Positions 43,113 through 52,377 are shown, counted from the stretch's first letter. The stretch: DNA of 64,000 nt from JAAXPZ01 sp965215705 (GCA_965215705.1 CBDCEE010000003.1:310001-374000), one strand, 5' to 3'. Numbers and translations are program-made. Notes: generated by a model not told the origin, from the letters alone.

Positions 43113-44062
43113 ATGAAAAAACATATGCTACTTCTGCTGCTCTCCACGCTTTTTATCTCTGCGAGATTTACTACTATGCCAGTCATGGAGTGTGAAGCTT
43201 ATAACAACATGAAGCATACCAAAAACAGCCATCATGTGCAGCTGCATACAGACCGGGAATATACCGTACTAAAGAAGCACAAAGGGCAGTATCTGGTACT
43301 GATCAAGGGAGAGAGTATCGCTCAGAGATGGGTAGACAGCAGCTGTTTCTCCACAAAGAAAAGAAGTAATAAAAAGCCCAAAAAACCGAAATATACTAAA
43401 AAATATCAAAAACCAATATTTACCAATAAAAAAGCAAAGAAACAATCACTTTTGGTACTCAGCTGGCACAACGCGTTCTGCGAAACACACCGCAAAAAAA
43501 CAGAGTGCAGAAATCCCAAAAAGAGCGAAAAGGGCAAGCTCGTACTCCACGGTCTCTGGCCGCAACCCCGTAACAATGTTTACTGCAACGTACCCCAAAA
43601 GCTCATCGCCAAGGACAAGCACCACCAGTGGAAAGCACTGCCCAATATCGATATAGAGGAGAGCACCTTGGAGCTGATGGACACAGCTATATGCCAGGCT
43701 ACGTCTCACGCCTGCACAAACACGAGTGGATCAAGCACGGTACTTGCTATGGAGAGAGTGCAGATCGCTATTATCATGATGCGCTGACACTGGCAAGTGA
43801 AGTAGATCACTCTGCAGTAGGCAAGCTCCTACGTAGCCATGTAGGCAAGAAGGTCACGCTGGGGCAGATCAGAAGTGCCTTTGATCATGCCTTTGGTACA
43901 GATGCAGGGCAGAGAGTAGAGCTCAAATGCCAAGGCGGTCTCATCACTGAGCTCTGGATACATATCGGAGACAAGGGAGACAAGCTTGCTGACCTCATCG
44001 CCAAAGGCAGTACTACCAAGAGCCGCTGTCACAAGGGCAAAGTAGACAGAACAGGTTACTAA
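43113..44062 (+). pseudogene. Secreted ribonuclease T2, frameshifted
   Basis: Frame one starts at 43113 (ATG after AAGGA) with a signal peptide, a Lys-rich linker and the first catalytic motif VLHGLWPQPRNN. Frame two, open from 43628 to 44062, carries the second motif HKHEWIKHGTCYGESADRYYH. Both are needed for RNase T2 activity. The switch must occur between about 43628 and 43787; homology suggests near 43690, where LMDTA should join YMPGYVSRL. A single missing or extra base would explain it. It could be a real mutation, a sequence error, or less likely programmed frameshifting. Confidence 0.85.
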
Positions 44063-44086
44063 GTATCAGATAGCATAAGGAACAGC

Positions 44087-44440
44087 ATGAAAAATATACA
44101 GATATACCACAACCCCAGATGCAGCAAATCCAGAGCAGGCCTAGCCCTCCTGGAAGAGCAGGGCATAGAGCCAGAGATCATCCGATATCTCGATACACCA
44201 CCTACAGTAGAGGAGCTCACGGCACTGCTGCAAAAGCTGGATATGAAACCACGAGAGCTCATGCGTACCAAAGAGACGATCTACAAAGAGCAGGGACTGG
44301 GAGATGTAGAGGATGATACCAAGCTCATAGAAGCGATGGCAGCCCACCCAAAGCTTATCGAGAGACCTATCGTGATACGAGGCGATAAAGCGGTGATAGG
44401 ACGACCTATGGAGAATGTAACGGCTTTGTTGGAGGGGTGA
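44087..44440 (+). CDS. arsC: Arsenate reductase, ArsC glutaredoxin-type
   Basis: 117 residues. It begins MKNIQIYHNPRCSKSRAGL, with the catalytic Cys12. The conserved arginines are in the ERPIVIRGDKAVIGRP segment. YLDTPPTVEELTALL and PRELMRTKE match ArsC. It reduces arsenate to arsenite with glutathione/glutaredoxin in well-studied relatives. No arsenite pump or ArsR lies nearby, so it may be a stand-alone Spx/ArsC-like protein. A perfect hairpin follows 11 bases after its stop. Confidence 0.93.
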   Translation: MKNIQIYHNPRCSKSRAGLALLEEQGIEPEIIRYLDTPPTVEELTALLQKLDMKPRELMRTKETIYKEQGLGDVEDDTKLIEAMAAHPKLIERPIVIRGDKAVIGRPMENVTALLEG

Positions 44441-44451
44441 GCTTTTTGTAA

Positions 44452-44487
44452 TTTCTCGCTCCCATCGTCCTCGATGGGAGCGAGAAA
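44452..44487. terminator. Perfect 16-bp hairpin between arsC and brnA
   Basis: TTTCTCGCTCCCATCG (44452-44467) is exactly complementary to CGATGGGAGCGAGAAA (44472-44487) around a four-base loop TCCT. It lies between two convergent genes and should terminate both. The perfect symmetry could also be a repeat-element end marking the edge of the AT-rich brnTA/oxidoreductase insert. Confidence 0.6.
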
Positions 44488-44493
44488 AACAAT

Positions 44494-44760
44494 TTAAGTA
44501 TTCAAACTAAATCTTTGTTCTTCTTTTAATCTTTCAGCTATCCAAACTTTTATGATAGATTGTCTTGTAACACCTATCTTTTGGGCTTCATTGTCAAGTA
44601 AGTTAATTATATATTCAGGAAAATCTACATTTACTTTTCTGACTTTAAACCTCTCTTTTTCAAACTCTGCTAAACTTTGAGCTTTAGAGAAATCTAAATA
44701 CGCACTAATATCTTCACCATTATCAAATTTTTTATCAAATTCTTTAGTTGTTGTTATCAT
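44494..44760 (-). CDS. brnA: BrnA-type antitoxin (second pair)
   Basis: 88 residues from the ATG at 44760, chosen because GAGGAG lies seven bases upstream; the frame runs 12 codons further. The order is ITTTKEFDKKFDNGEDISAYLDF, then the ribbon-helix-helix NVDFPEYIINLLDNEAQKIGVTRQSIIKVW. It overlaps the brnT end. It is related to, but clearly diverged from, the first pair at 15881-16376, so the two are unlikely to be a recent duplication. Confidence 0.88.
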   Translation of the reverse strand: MITTTKEFDKKFDNGEDISAYLDFSKAQSLAEFEKERFKVRKVNVDFPEYIINLLDNEAQKIGVTRQSIIKVWIAERLKEEQRFSLNT

Positions 44761-45013
44761 AGTTTTTCTCCTCATTTTTTCTACATCTTCGAACACTTAT
44801 TATTCTATACGTATCTTCTCTTAGTGTAAATATAGCTACAAAGCATTTAGTGAGTATTTTTGAAATAAGCGCATAGCGAGTTTCTTCATCAACTATGTGA
44901 GCAGGTACAACAAGTGCATCTTCATTTTGCCAAAGCTTTTGGGCTTCTACAAAGTCTATACCATGTTTTTCTTTGTTGATTTGGCTTTTTTTCTCATCAT
45001 ACTCGAATTTCAC
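44744..45013 (-). CDS. brnT: BrnT-type ribonuclease toxin (second pair)
   Basis: 89 residues. Signature stretches are FEYDEKKSQINKEKHGIDFVEAQKLW and RIISVRRCRKNEEKNYDN, close to the first BrnT. It is an RNase toxin restrained by the overlapping brnA. A strong promoter with an operator-like inverted repeat precedes it. The pair sits in an AT-rich patch with a quinone oxidoreductase. Confidence 0.9.
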   Translation of the reverse strand: MKFEYDEKKSQINKEKHGIDFVEAQKLWQNEDALVVPAHIVDEETRYALISKILTKCFVAIFTLREDTYRIISVRRCRKNEEKNYDNNN

Positions 45014-45037
45014 ATAAATCCTTCCGTAATAAGTATG

Positions 45038-45069
45038 AAAAGTATACTTTAATTATACTTTTCTGTCAA
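45038..45069 (-). promoter_or_regulatory. Second brnTA promoter with operator inverted repeat
   Basis: On the minus strand, -35 TTGACA (45064-45069) and -10 TATACT (45041-45046) have 17-bp spacing. AAAAGTATA (45038-45046) and TATACTTTT (45054-45062) form an inverted repeat covering the -10 and spacer. This placement suits repression by the BrnA-BrnT complex. Confidence 0.65.
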
Positions 45070-45082
45070 GGCTGGATGTTTA

Positions 45083-46048
45083 TTATGAATTGGGAATCAA
45101 CAAAACCTTACCAGTGCTTTTCCCATTTTCAAGATATTCATGCGCTTCTCTGCCATGAGAAAGTTTGAATTCTACTGCTTTCTTTGTCTTGATATCACCA
45201 GAAATTATCCAGTCAAATAATACTTTTGCTCTACTTTTCCTTTCTTCCTCCGAAGTTAAATAACTCCAAAGATCCCCACCAGTCAATGTTTTACTCGTAT
45301 CCAATAGCATTCTTGGGTCAACGGGCTTTGGGTCACCTCCGCTCATTCCATAAAATACGATATGACCACAGTCTTTTGTGACTTGGAAACTTTCCATTAA
45401 TGTAGAACCAACACTGTCATACGTAATATCAACGCCTTTGTTTTTTGTGATTTGCATTATTTGAGATTGCCAATCATTGTTTAAAACCAAAGCATAGTCT
45501 GCGTTGCTTTCTAGGATGGTAGCTACTTTGTTATCATGTCTCGTAAGTCCTATAACTGCCGCACCTTTTAGTTTGCAAATTTGGGTGAGAAACTGTCCCA
45601 CTCCACCAGCGGCTGCGTGAATGAGCACTACTTCGTTAGGCTGTACCTCATGACTATCTGTTGCCAAATAATGTGCTGTTAAGCCTTGCAGTAGCACTGA
45701 AGCAGCTAATGAGAAATCAATATTTTCTGGAATTGGAATGATATGTGATTCTGGAGCCGCAACATATTCTGCGTTAGAAAATGGGACATCTGTAAAAGCA
45801 ACACGTTCACCAACTTTGTATTTTGATGAGTTTGACTCCACGACTAATCCAGCACCTTCATATCCAGCAATGTATGGAGGAGTACCTGTTAAATGATAAT
45901 TACCTTTTCTTCGATAAATATCAGCGTAATTCAAGCCAATTGCTTTCATCTTTATTAGAACCTCATCCTTTTGGAGAAGAGGTTTCGGAACATCAATGTA
46001 CTTCAGTACATCAGGTTTTCCAAACCTTGAAAAGGTTAATGCTTTCAT
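45083..46048 (-). CDS. Quinone oxidoreductase / zinc-independent MDR alcohol dehydrogenase family
   Basis: 321 residues. Seen: MKALTFSRFGKPDVLKYIDVP, GLNYADIYRRKGNY, the AGYEGAGLVVE glycine signature, and the NADPH-binding LIHAAAGGVGQFLTQICK. It lacks the structural-zinc cysteines of true alcohol dehydrogenases, so an NADPH:quinone reductase (zeta-crystallin-like) is most likely. It is AT-rich relative to neighbours and transcribed toward brnT, 69 bp upstream of it. It may be part of the same acquired patch. Confidence 0.9.
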   Translation of the reverse strand: MKALTFSRFGKPDVLKYIDVPKPLLQKDEVLIKMKAIGLNYADIYRRKGNYHLTGTPPYIAGYEGAGLVVESNSSKYKVGERVAFTDVPFSNAEYVAAPESHIIPIPENIDFSLAASVLLQGLTAHYLATDSHEVQPNEVVLIHAAAGGVGQFLTQICKLKGAAVIGLTRHDNKVATILESNADYALVLNNDWQSQIMQITKNKGVDITYDSVGSTLMESFQVTKDCGHIVFYGMSGGDPKPVDPRMLLDTSKTLTGGDLWSYLTSEEERKSRAKVLFDWIISGDIKTKKAVEFKLSHGREAHEYLENGKSTGKVLLIPNS

Positions 46049-46280
46049 TATTTTCTCATTATTGCTTTATTTTCGTATTGGTAGTATATCAAAAAAGCTT
46101 AGCTATTTTAAAGAAAATACAAAAGATATCAGCCCAAGTACATTTAATCCTTCTGTAGGTTCGATTTTATCGAACGAAATATAGGTTATACAGTCCATTA
46201 TGTTTGACAAAATCCCACACTTTCAGAACATTTCGCTAAAATCGCATTACTATAAACAGATAACTACACAGGAGACACCC

Positions 46281-47876
46281 ATGCTCAGTACAGTCAAACT
46301 TACACAACGCTACGGAAAACGCGTTCTTTTCGATAAGATCAGTATCACACTCGATGCAGGTAAACGCTACGGACTTATCGGTGCCAATGGCGCGGGTAAA
46401 TCGACCTTTATGAAGATCCTTTCAGGAGAGCTCGAACCCACTGATGGTGAGGTTCAGATACAGCCTGGAGCCAGACTGGGGGCACTCAGCCAAAACCAGT
46501 ATGCCTTTGAAGAGTTTAGCCTCAAAGATGCTGTGCTCTATGGTAACAAAAAGCTCTATGATGCCCAAAAAGAGAAAGAGAAGCTCTACATGGAGGGAGA
46601 CTTCGACAGTGACGAGGTCAACAACCGCCTTGGAGAGCTAGAGATGATCTGTGCAGACGAAGACCCTACCTATGAGAGTGATGTCAAGATTGAGAAGCTT
46701 TTGAGTAAGCTGGGCTTTCCAGTAGCACAGCATGATGAGCTCATGAGCTCGATCACAGGAGGGGACAAGTTCAAAGTCCTGCTGGCACAGGTACTCTTCC
46801 TCAAGCCAGACGTGCTGCTGCTCGATGAGCCTACTAACAACCTCGATATCGAGACGATCTCCTGGCTGGAAGAGGAGCTCAAGCGTCACGAAGGAGTCCT
46901 GGTCGTCATCTCGCACGACAGACACTTCCTCAATGGCGTCGTCACCCATATCCTCGATCTGGACTTTCAAAATATCCGTGAGTTCACAGGCAACTATGAC
47001 GACTGGTATATCGCTGCCAATCTCCTCAGCAAGCAGGCAGAGACAGACAGAGGCAAAGCCCTCAAGGAAAAAGACGAGCTGGAGAAGTTTATCGCCCGAT
47101 TCTCTGCCAACGCTTCCAAAGCCAAGCAAGCCACCAGTCGCCAGAAACAGCTGGACAAGCTCGATGTCAGTGAGATACAGATGTCCAGCAGACGTGACCC
47201 CTCTATCATGTTCAAGCCACATAGAGACACTGGCAATGAAGTACTCTCTGTAGAGAATCTCTCCAAGAGCTATGAGGGTCAGAAAGTCTTTGAATCACTC
47301 AGCTTCAAGATCAATCCCGGTGAAAAGATCGCACTGATCGGCGCCAATGGTGTGGGTAAAACAACGTTGCTGGAGATCCTGATGGAAAAGCTGCAGCCAG
47401 ATAGCGGTAAATTCAACTGGGGACAGACAGTGACCACGACCTATTTTCCACAAAATGCCACTGATGTGGTAGTAGGGGAGGAGGAACTCCCACAGTGGAT
47501 ACAGGGCTTCGATCCCAAATGGCATATCGATGATATCCGCAAGACGCTGGGGCGTATGCTCTTTAGTGGTGAAGAGCAGAAGAAACTTGTCAATGCCTGT
47601 TCAGGAGGGGAGAAGCACCGCGTGATGCTCTCCAAGATGATGATGGACAGTGCCAATTTCCTCGTCATGGATGAGCCCAACAACCACCTTGATCTCGAAG
47701 CGATCATCGCATTGGGTGAAGCCCTGCACAACTATCAGGGTGGTGTGATCTGTGTCTCACACGACCGTGAGCTCATCGATGCTTACGCCAACCGTATCAT
47801 CAAACTCAACGAAGACGGCACAGTGATCGACTTTGAGGGAGATTATGAAGCCTTTGTCGAGGCGTATGGACAGTAA
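46281..47876 (+). CDS. ABC-F family ATPase, YbiT-like
   Basis: 531 residues from the ATG at 46281, which has AGGAG upstream; the frame is open a further 27 codons but without a good start. Two ATPase domains are present: Walker A GANGAGKST with B VLLLDEPTNNLD, and GANGVGKTT with NFLVMDEPNNHLD. A charged linker (about 250-310) and no membrane spans mark ABC-F, which acts on ribosomes rather than transport. The sequence is closest in feel to YbiT. Confidence 0.93.
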   Translation: MLSTVKLTQRYGKRVLFDKISITLDAGKRYGLIGANGAGKSTFMKILSGELEPTDGEVQIQPGARLGALSQNQYAFEEFSLKDAVLYGNKKLYDAQKEKEKLYMEGDFDSDEVNNRLGELEMICADEDPTYESDVKIEKLLSKLGFPVAQHDELMSSITGGDKFKVLLAQVLFLKPDVLLLDEPTNNLDIETISWLEEELKRHEGVLVVISHDRHFLNGVVTHILDLDFQNIREFTGNYDDWYIAANLLSKQAETDRGKALKEKDELEKFIARFSANASKAKQATSRQKQLDKLDVSEIQMSSRRDPSIMFKPHRDTGNEVLSVENLSKSYEGQKVFESLSFKINPGEKIALIGANGVGKTTLLEILMEKLQPDSGKFNWGQTVTTTYFPQNATDVVVGEEELPQWIQGFDPKWHIDDIRKTLGRMLFSGEEQKKLVNACSGGEKHRVMLSKMMMDSANFLVMDEPNNHLDLEAIIALGEALHNYQGGVICVSHDRELIDAYANRIIKLNEDGTVIDFEGDYEAFVEAYGQ

Positions 47877-47883
47877 ACCGTAG

Positions 47884-47900
47884 GGTGCGTAACACGCACC
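47884..47900. terminator. GGTGCGT hairpin between convergent genes
   Basis: GGTGCGT-AAC-ACGCACC, preceded by GTAGG. It starts eight bases after the ABC-F stop and 13 bases before the end of the convergent small gene. It is the third copy of the palindrome seen at 11522 and 11598. Confidence 0.5.
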
Positions 47901-47912
47901 ACATAAGGATGG

Positions 47913-48119
47913 CTAGTTACCGTACTTTCCACTCTCGATATCTTTTTTGAGTGATGCCATACTCTCCTGCATCACCTCCCAGATCATCTCTGCCGCTTTT
48001 TTATCATCATTCTCCGGGACATCCCAGCCAAAGATAGTAAGGTTCTTCTCCAACACAGCCTTGAGCTCTGTCTCGATGTCGTTTTTGATCTTGAGGATCT
48101 CTTGCTCTTGTGGTTTCAT
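47913..48119 (-). CDS. Hypothetical 68-residue helical protein
   Basis: A small charged protein (EQEILKIKNDIETELKAVLEKNL, then ENDDKKAAEMIWEVM and SLKKDIESGKYGN), probably all helical. No family recognised. AGGAG lies just upstream of the ATG. It is alone, between ABC-F and the permease operon, 37 bp from the end of the latter. Confidence 0.65.
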   Translation of the reverse strand: MKPQEQEILKIKNDIETELKAVLEKNLTIFGWDVPENDDKKAAEMIWEVMQESMASLKKDIESGKYGN

Positions 48120-48156
48120 GGTAGCTCCTTTATCATGCTATTCTAACACTTACGCG

Positions 48157-49452
48157 TTAACGGTTGGCAAATCGTGCATAGAGCCAGGCCGAGAAGCTCA
48201 GAAAGAGATAAAGACCTATAATATAAAGCAGCTGTTCGGGTTGGGTGGTGTATTCGTAATAGAGTATCAACACTGTGCCGGTGAGCAGTCCAGCAATCGC
48301 AATCAGGGTAAAGAGGGTAGAGGAGTTTGTCTTTGCACGTATTTTAAAGTTGGCAAGTGCCATCAGTAGGGAAACAAGCAGGAAGGTAATGCTTCCAAAC
48401 TCAAGGATCAGCCTCAACCCGCCTCCCAGTATCAAGAGGCTGGCAGTGGCAGTCATGACCATGATAGCGTAGGTAGGAACCTGTTTGGTTCTTTTACTGA
48501 GTAGAGAAGGCAGGTAACGGTCCTCAGAGATACGTGCCATCTGTCGAGATGAGCCAAATATTGTGCCACTGATTGCTGAACTGGTGGCAAGTACTGCACC
48601 GATAATGACCAGGTTTCTCCCCCAGCTTCCCATGATATCTGCTGCACCGGATGCCAAAGCATACTCTTTGTTTTGGATCAAGTCTTCAGCTGGTATCGCC
48701 AGTACAGCACCTATGGCAATGATAAAGTAGATCAGGGCAACCAGGATCACTGAGGTATAGATCGCTTTGGGGATATTCTTTTCCGGTGTCTCCATCTCAT
48801 TGACCGCATTGATCACCAGCTGGAAGCCTTCATAGGCAACAAAAGTCACAGATGAGACGATCAGTATATTGAGCGTGCTACTCTTGGCAAAGTCTTTGGA
48901 AACAGTCTGCATAAAGGTATGAAAATCGGTACTGCCATAGTAGATCAAAGCGATAGAGATAAGCAGAAGAATGATCAGTTTGGTATAGACCATAGTATCC
49001 TCTAGTTTTCCCATTCCTTTGACACTCCAGAGGTTGATCATGGCAAAGATCCATAAGATTGAGATCGCAACAGCTTTACGAATGATCTCACTGTCTGCAA
49101 AGGCAAATCCACTGATGCTGTAGGAAGAAAAGGTATAGGCATAAAGTGCCAAGGTAGAGATGTAGCCAAAGAGGGTATACCAGCCGATAAACGAAGCAGC
49201 AAGATGAGAGTCAGGATAGGTTCTTTTGAAAAAAGCATAGGTGGCACCTTCATCTTGATAGTAGACCCCCAGTTTGACATAGGCATAGGCTGCAAAGAAA
49301 GCGATCACACCACCCAAAGCGATCGCAAAAGGTGCCAGAAAGCCAACGATGGAGACAGAGATACCCAGGATCGTAAAGATACCACCGCCTACCATCCCGC
49401 CTACTGCAATAGCAACCAGCTCTTTGTAGCCCAGATTTTTCTCTTTTTGCAT
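48157..49452 (-). CDS. APC-superfamily amino-acid permease
   Basis: 431 residues with about 12 membrane spans. The first span GYKELVAIAVGGMVGGGIFTILG holds the unwound glycine-rich substrate site of APC carriers. VSSVTFVAYEGFQLVINAVNEM is the matching helix 6 region. It probably imports an amino acid or amine with protons. It lies 19 bp after a second APC permease in the same operon. Substrate unknown. Confidence 0.9.
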   Translation of the reverse strand: MQKEKNLGYKELVAIAVGGMVGGGIFTILGISVSIVGFLAPFAIALGGVIAFFAAYAYVKLGVYYQDEGATYAFFKRTYPDSHLAASFIGWYTLFGYISTLALYAYTFSSYSISGFAFADSEIIRKAVAISILWIFAMINLWSVKGMGKLEDTMVYTKLIILLLISIALIYYGSTDFHTFMQTVSKDFAKSSTLNILIVSSVTFVAYEGFQLVINAVNEMETPEKNIPKAIYTSVILVALIYFIIAIGAVLAIPAEDLIQNKEYALASGAADIMGSWGRNLVIIGAVLATSSAISGTIFGSSRQMARISEDRYLPSLLSKRTKQVPTYAIMVMTATASLLILGGGLRLILEFGSITFLLVSLLMALANFKIRAKTNSSTLFTLIAIAGLLTGTVLILYYEYTTQPEQLLYIIGLYLFLSFSAWLYARFANR

Positions 49453-49471
49453 GATGTCCCTTCTCCTTTCA

Positions 49472-50773
49472 TCATCCCATAGGAGGTGTGTGTACTCTGA
49501 TCACTCTCCGTGTAAGTAGCCGTAGTATCAGTTCTAGCAGAAAAGCTATCAAGAAAGCACCAGCCAGATAGATACCTATCATAGGCATCTCATGTTTGCT
49601 GGTATGGTAAAGCATCAGTGCAGCAATAAGAAACATACTGGTTACCGCTGCGATGATCACAAAGCGGTTGGCACCGGTCTGGCTGGTATGCCGCAAATGT
49701 CCGGTATGGGTAATACCCTGGATCAGCAGTACGACCAGTGCAGCGATGGTCGTCACCTCTGAGAGATCGAGAAAAAGGATCATAGGAAGGATCAGCAGTC
49801 CACTGATCACAAGACCACGGTAGGAGCTGTGTAGATGATAGGTATAGACTTTTGGGAGACTGCCTTTGATGGCTAGCGTATAGCCTATCTCAGTCGCAGC
49901 ATAGAGTGTGGCATTGATAGCAGAAGCAGTGGCAAGCAGCGCTGTCACTGCCATGATCTTGAAGCCCCATACCCCAAAGATCGGTTTGGCTGCCTCCGCC
50001 AGAGCATAGTCTTTGGTTTCGATGACTTTCTCCAGAGGTAGATTGCCCAAGACAGCGATACTGGTCAGGATATAGAGAACCGCTACCAACCCGATAGCGA
50101 TCATCATAGAACGCATCATATTTTTCTCTGGCTTCTCCATATCTTCGACGGTATTGGTGATCACACTAAATCCCTGATAGGCAAAAAAAGTCAATCCCAC
50201 GGCAAAAAGCATCTGATTGATGGGTGGCATATCTCCTGTACTCAAACGCGAAGGATCAATATAAAAAAGAGCAATACCTGAGAAGAGTATGAGGATAGAA
50301 AGCTTGATCACCACGATCACATTTTCAAATCTGGCAACCAGTGCAGCGCCTATCAGATTGATTATAATAAATAGCATAATGATACCGATAGCAAAAAGAG
50401 TATGCCAGCTACCCTCTAGGGCACCGAGTGTTGCAGCATAGGTGCCAAATGACTTTGCTACTGCTGCAATGGCGATCAGTTGGGAAAAATAGAAGAGTAC
50501 ACCCATGGTACCGGAGAAGATACCCTCTCCATATCCTTGTACGAGATACTCGACCAATCCACCTCGAGAGGGATAGGTGATAGCAAGTTTTGCCAAAGAG
50601 TATCCGCTGAATACGGCAGCTATTCCACCTAAAAGAAAAGAGAGCCAGACCAGATTTCCTGCGATAGCGCCTGCTTCACCGATCACAATAAAGATACCGG
50701 CACCTACCATAGAACCGATACCTAAAAAAACAGCACTCCAGAGCCCAAAGGCCTTTGTCTGTGTAGTAGACAT
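49472..50773 (-). CDS. APC-superfamily amino-acid permease
   Basis: 433 residues with about 12 spans. Span 1 is LWSAVFLGIGSMVGAGIFIVIGEAGAI and helix 6 is LTFFAYQGFSVITNTVEDMEKPEKN, both family features. It resembles the downstream permease in layout but is clearly divergent. Its ATG overlaps the oleate hydratase stop as TAATG, so translation is coupled. The reason for pairing with a fatty-acid enzyme is unclear. Confidence 0.9.
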   Translation of the reverse strand: MSTTQTKAFGLWSAVFLGIGSMVGAGIFIVIGEAGAIAGNLVWLSFLLGGIAAVFSGYSLAKLAITYPSRGGLVEYLVQGYGEGIFSGTMGVLFYFSQLIAIAAVAKSFGTYAATLGALEGSWHTLFAIGIIMLFIIINLIGAALVARFENVIVVIKLSILILFSGIALFYIDPSRLSTGDMPPINQMLFAVGLTFFAYQGFSVITNTVEDMEKPEKNMMRSMMIAIGLVAVLYILTSIAVLGNLPLEKVIETKDYALAEAAKPIFGVWGFKIMAVTALLATASAINATLYAATEIGYTLAIKGSLPKVYTYHLHSSYRGLVISGLLILPMILFLDLSEVTTIAALVVLLIQGITHTGHLRHTSQTGANRFVIIAAVTSMFLIAALMLYHTSKHEMPMIGIYLAGAFLIAFLLELILRLLTRRVIRVHTPPMG

Positions 50774-52377
50774 TATCTACTGATAGCTTTTGCGGCTTTT
50801 ATCAGTACCAGTGGGTTGTGGATAGAGTCATAGATAGGGGTTACCCCTCTGTCTGCTTCAAAGTGTCCAAACACAGCCATCTGTGCACATCGGACTGAGT
50901 ATTCAACGGTGAAGACACAATCGTCTGGTACCTCTGCAAACTGTCCAAGGAAGGCAAAGTTCTCTGCCCCTTCCGGGATCACCTCTGGTCTGTCTCCGAG
51001 ACTGCGTGGCATGAAGAGACTGTCTACAAATGGCATAGCCACTGGGATACAGTTGACCTTGCCCGCTTCTGTGACTGGCTTCATGAGATCTTGTATCTTG
51101 AGGTGATAGTAGAGCTCTTCCAGCATCTCCTCACCGGTACAGTCTGACATCTTCTTCTTGACAAAGTTTCCTTCTCTGTCCGGATAGAGTCCATATCCCC
51201 AGAAGATCTTGGTGTCTTTGGGCTGGTTGGGGAAGTGTGGCTGTCTGGCGATGACGATGGACATGAACCAGTTGGAGTCGGTCATGGTCACCAGTCCGCC
51301 TGTGCCGTCTACATTGCCTGAAAAGTTCTCCATATAGTCATGGAAGGTATCGTCTTTGAGTGTGGCAGTAAAGGAGTACCATTTCTGGAGATCGATATTG
51401 TCTGAAAATACGCTGGGATTGCCGAAGCCTTTGTCCTTTTTGGCGATCTTCTCCCAGAGCAGCCATGATCCGGAGTCGGCTTTGCCTTTGAGTGTGGCTG
51501 GAGTGCTCCAGGTACCGTTGTCTGTACTCTCTGTCAGTGAGCCATTGGTGACAAAGACATAGTCATGCGCACCCAGTATGATCTCAGAGGCTTGACCCGC
51601 TTTGTCAGTCACGAGCAGAACGGTGGCTCTCTTCTTGTCTGCGGCAAGCTCAAAGTCGATATCTGTCACCTGCGTATGCATATCAAAATGTACCCCTCTC
51701 TCCTCCAGATAACGCTGTGTAGGAAGGATGACGGAGTGGTATTGGTTGTATTTGGTACGCATGACACCACCGAGCTGATGGAGTCCGTCTACGAGGTGAA
51801 TAAAGCGTTTCATATAGCGACGCATCTCAGCCAGTGAACTCCACTTCTGAAAGGCGAACATCGATGTCCAGATATGCCAGAAGTTGGTCTCAAAGAATTC
51901 TGCAGAGAACCAGTCCTCGATACGCTGATTGCCCAGAGACTTCTCAGAGACAAAGGTAAGCTTCAAAAAGTCAGCTTGATCCGAGAGAGAAAGTCCAAAA
52001 GAGGAGACATCCAGCTTTTTGCCATCCTTGAGCAGGCGTGCCTGACCATGAGAGACAAAGCGTTCATTGAACTCAAAAGACTCATCTGTGATGCTGACAT
52101 TGGGGTCTTCCAGTGAAGGGATATGAGAGAGCAGATCCCAGTAGCACTCATAGTGCTTTTCATGCATACGTCCGCCACGTACGACAAAACCATGCTCCAC
52201 ATCACCTGCACCATCACAGGCACCACCGGTGATGTCATCCTGCTCGAGGATATGGATATGCTCTCCGAGGACGCCTGCATCATTGATCAGATAGACGGCA
52301 CTTGCCAGCGAGGCGATACCTGAACCCACCAGATAGATCTTTGCATCCTGCGGATGGCTCTCTTTTACTTTTTTCAT
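50773..52377 (-). CDS. ohyA: Oleate hydratase
   Basis: 534 residues of the myosin-cross-reactive-antigen family, FAD-dependent. The N-terminus shows IYLVGSGIASLASAVYLIND and HILEQDDITGGACDGAGD. GGRMHEKHYECYWDLLSHIPS and MFAFQKWSSLAEMRRYMKRFIH are diagnostic. It hydrates the cis-9 double bond of unsaturated fatty acids to 10-hydroxy acids, often as detoxification. It heads an operon with two APC permeases. Confidence 0.95.
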   Translation of the reverse strand: MKKVKESHPQDAKIYLVGSGIASLASAVYLINDAGVLGEHIHILEQDDITGGACDGAGDVEHGFVVRGGRMHEKHYECYWDLLSHIPSLEDPNVSITDESFEFNERFVSHGQARLLKDGKKLDVSSFGLSLSDQADFLKLTFVSEKSLGNQRIEDWFSAEFFETNFWHIWTSMFAFQKWSSLAEMRRYMKRFIHLVDGLHQLGGVMRTKYNQYHSVILPTQRYLEERGVHFDMHTQVTDIDFELAADKKRATVLLVTDKAGQASEIILGAHDYVFVTNGSLTESTDNGTWSTPATLKGKADSGSWLLWEKIAKKDKGFGNPSVFSDNIDLQKWYSFTATLKDDTFHDYMENFSGNVDGTGGLVTMTDSNWFMSIVIARQPHFPNQPKDTKIFWGYGLYPDREGNFVKKKMSDCTGEEMLEELYYHLKIQDLMKPVTEAGKVNCIPVAMPFVDSLFMPRSLGDRPEVIPEGAENFAFLGQFAEVPDDCVFTVEYSVRCAQMAVFGHFEADRGVTPIYDSIHNPLVLIKAAKAISR

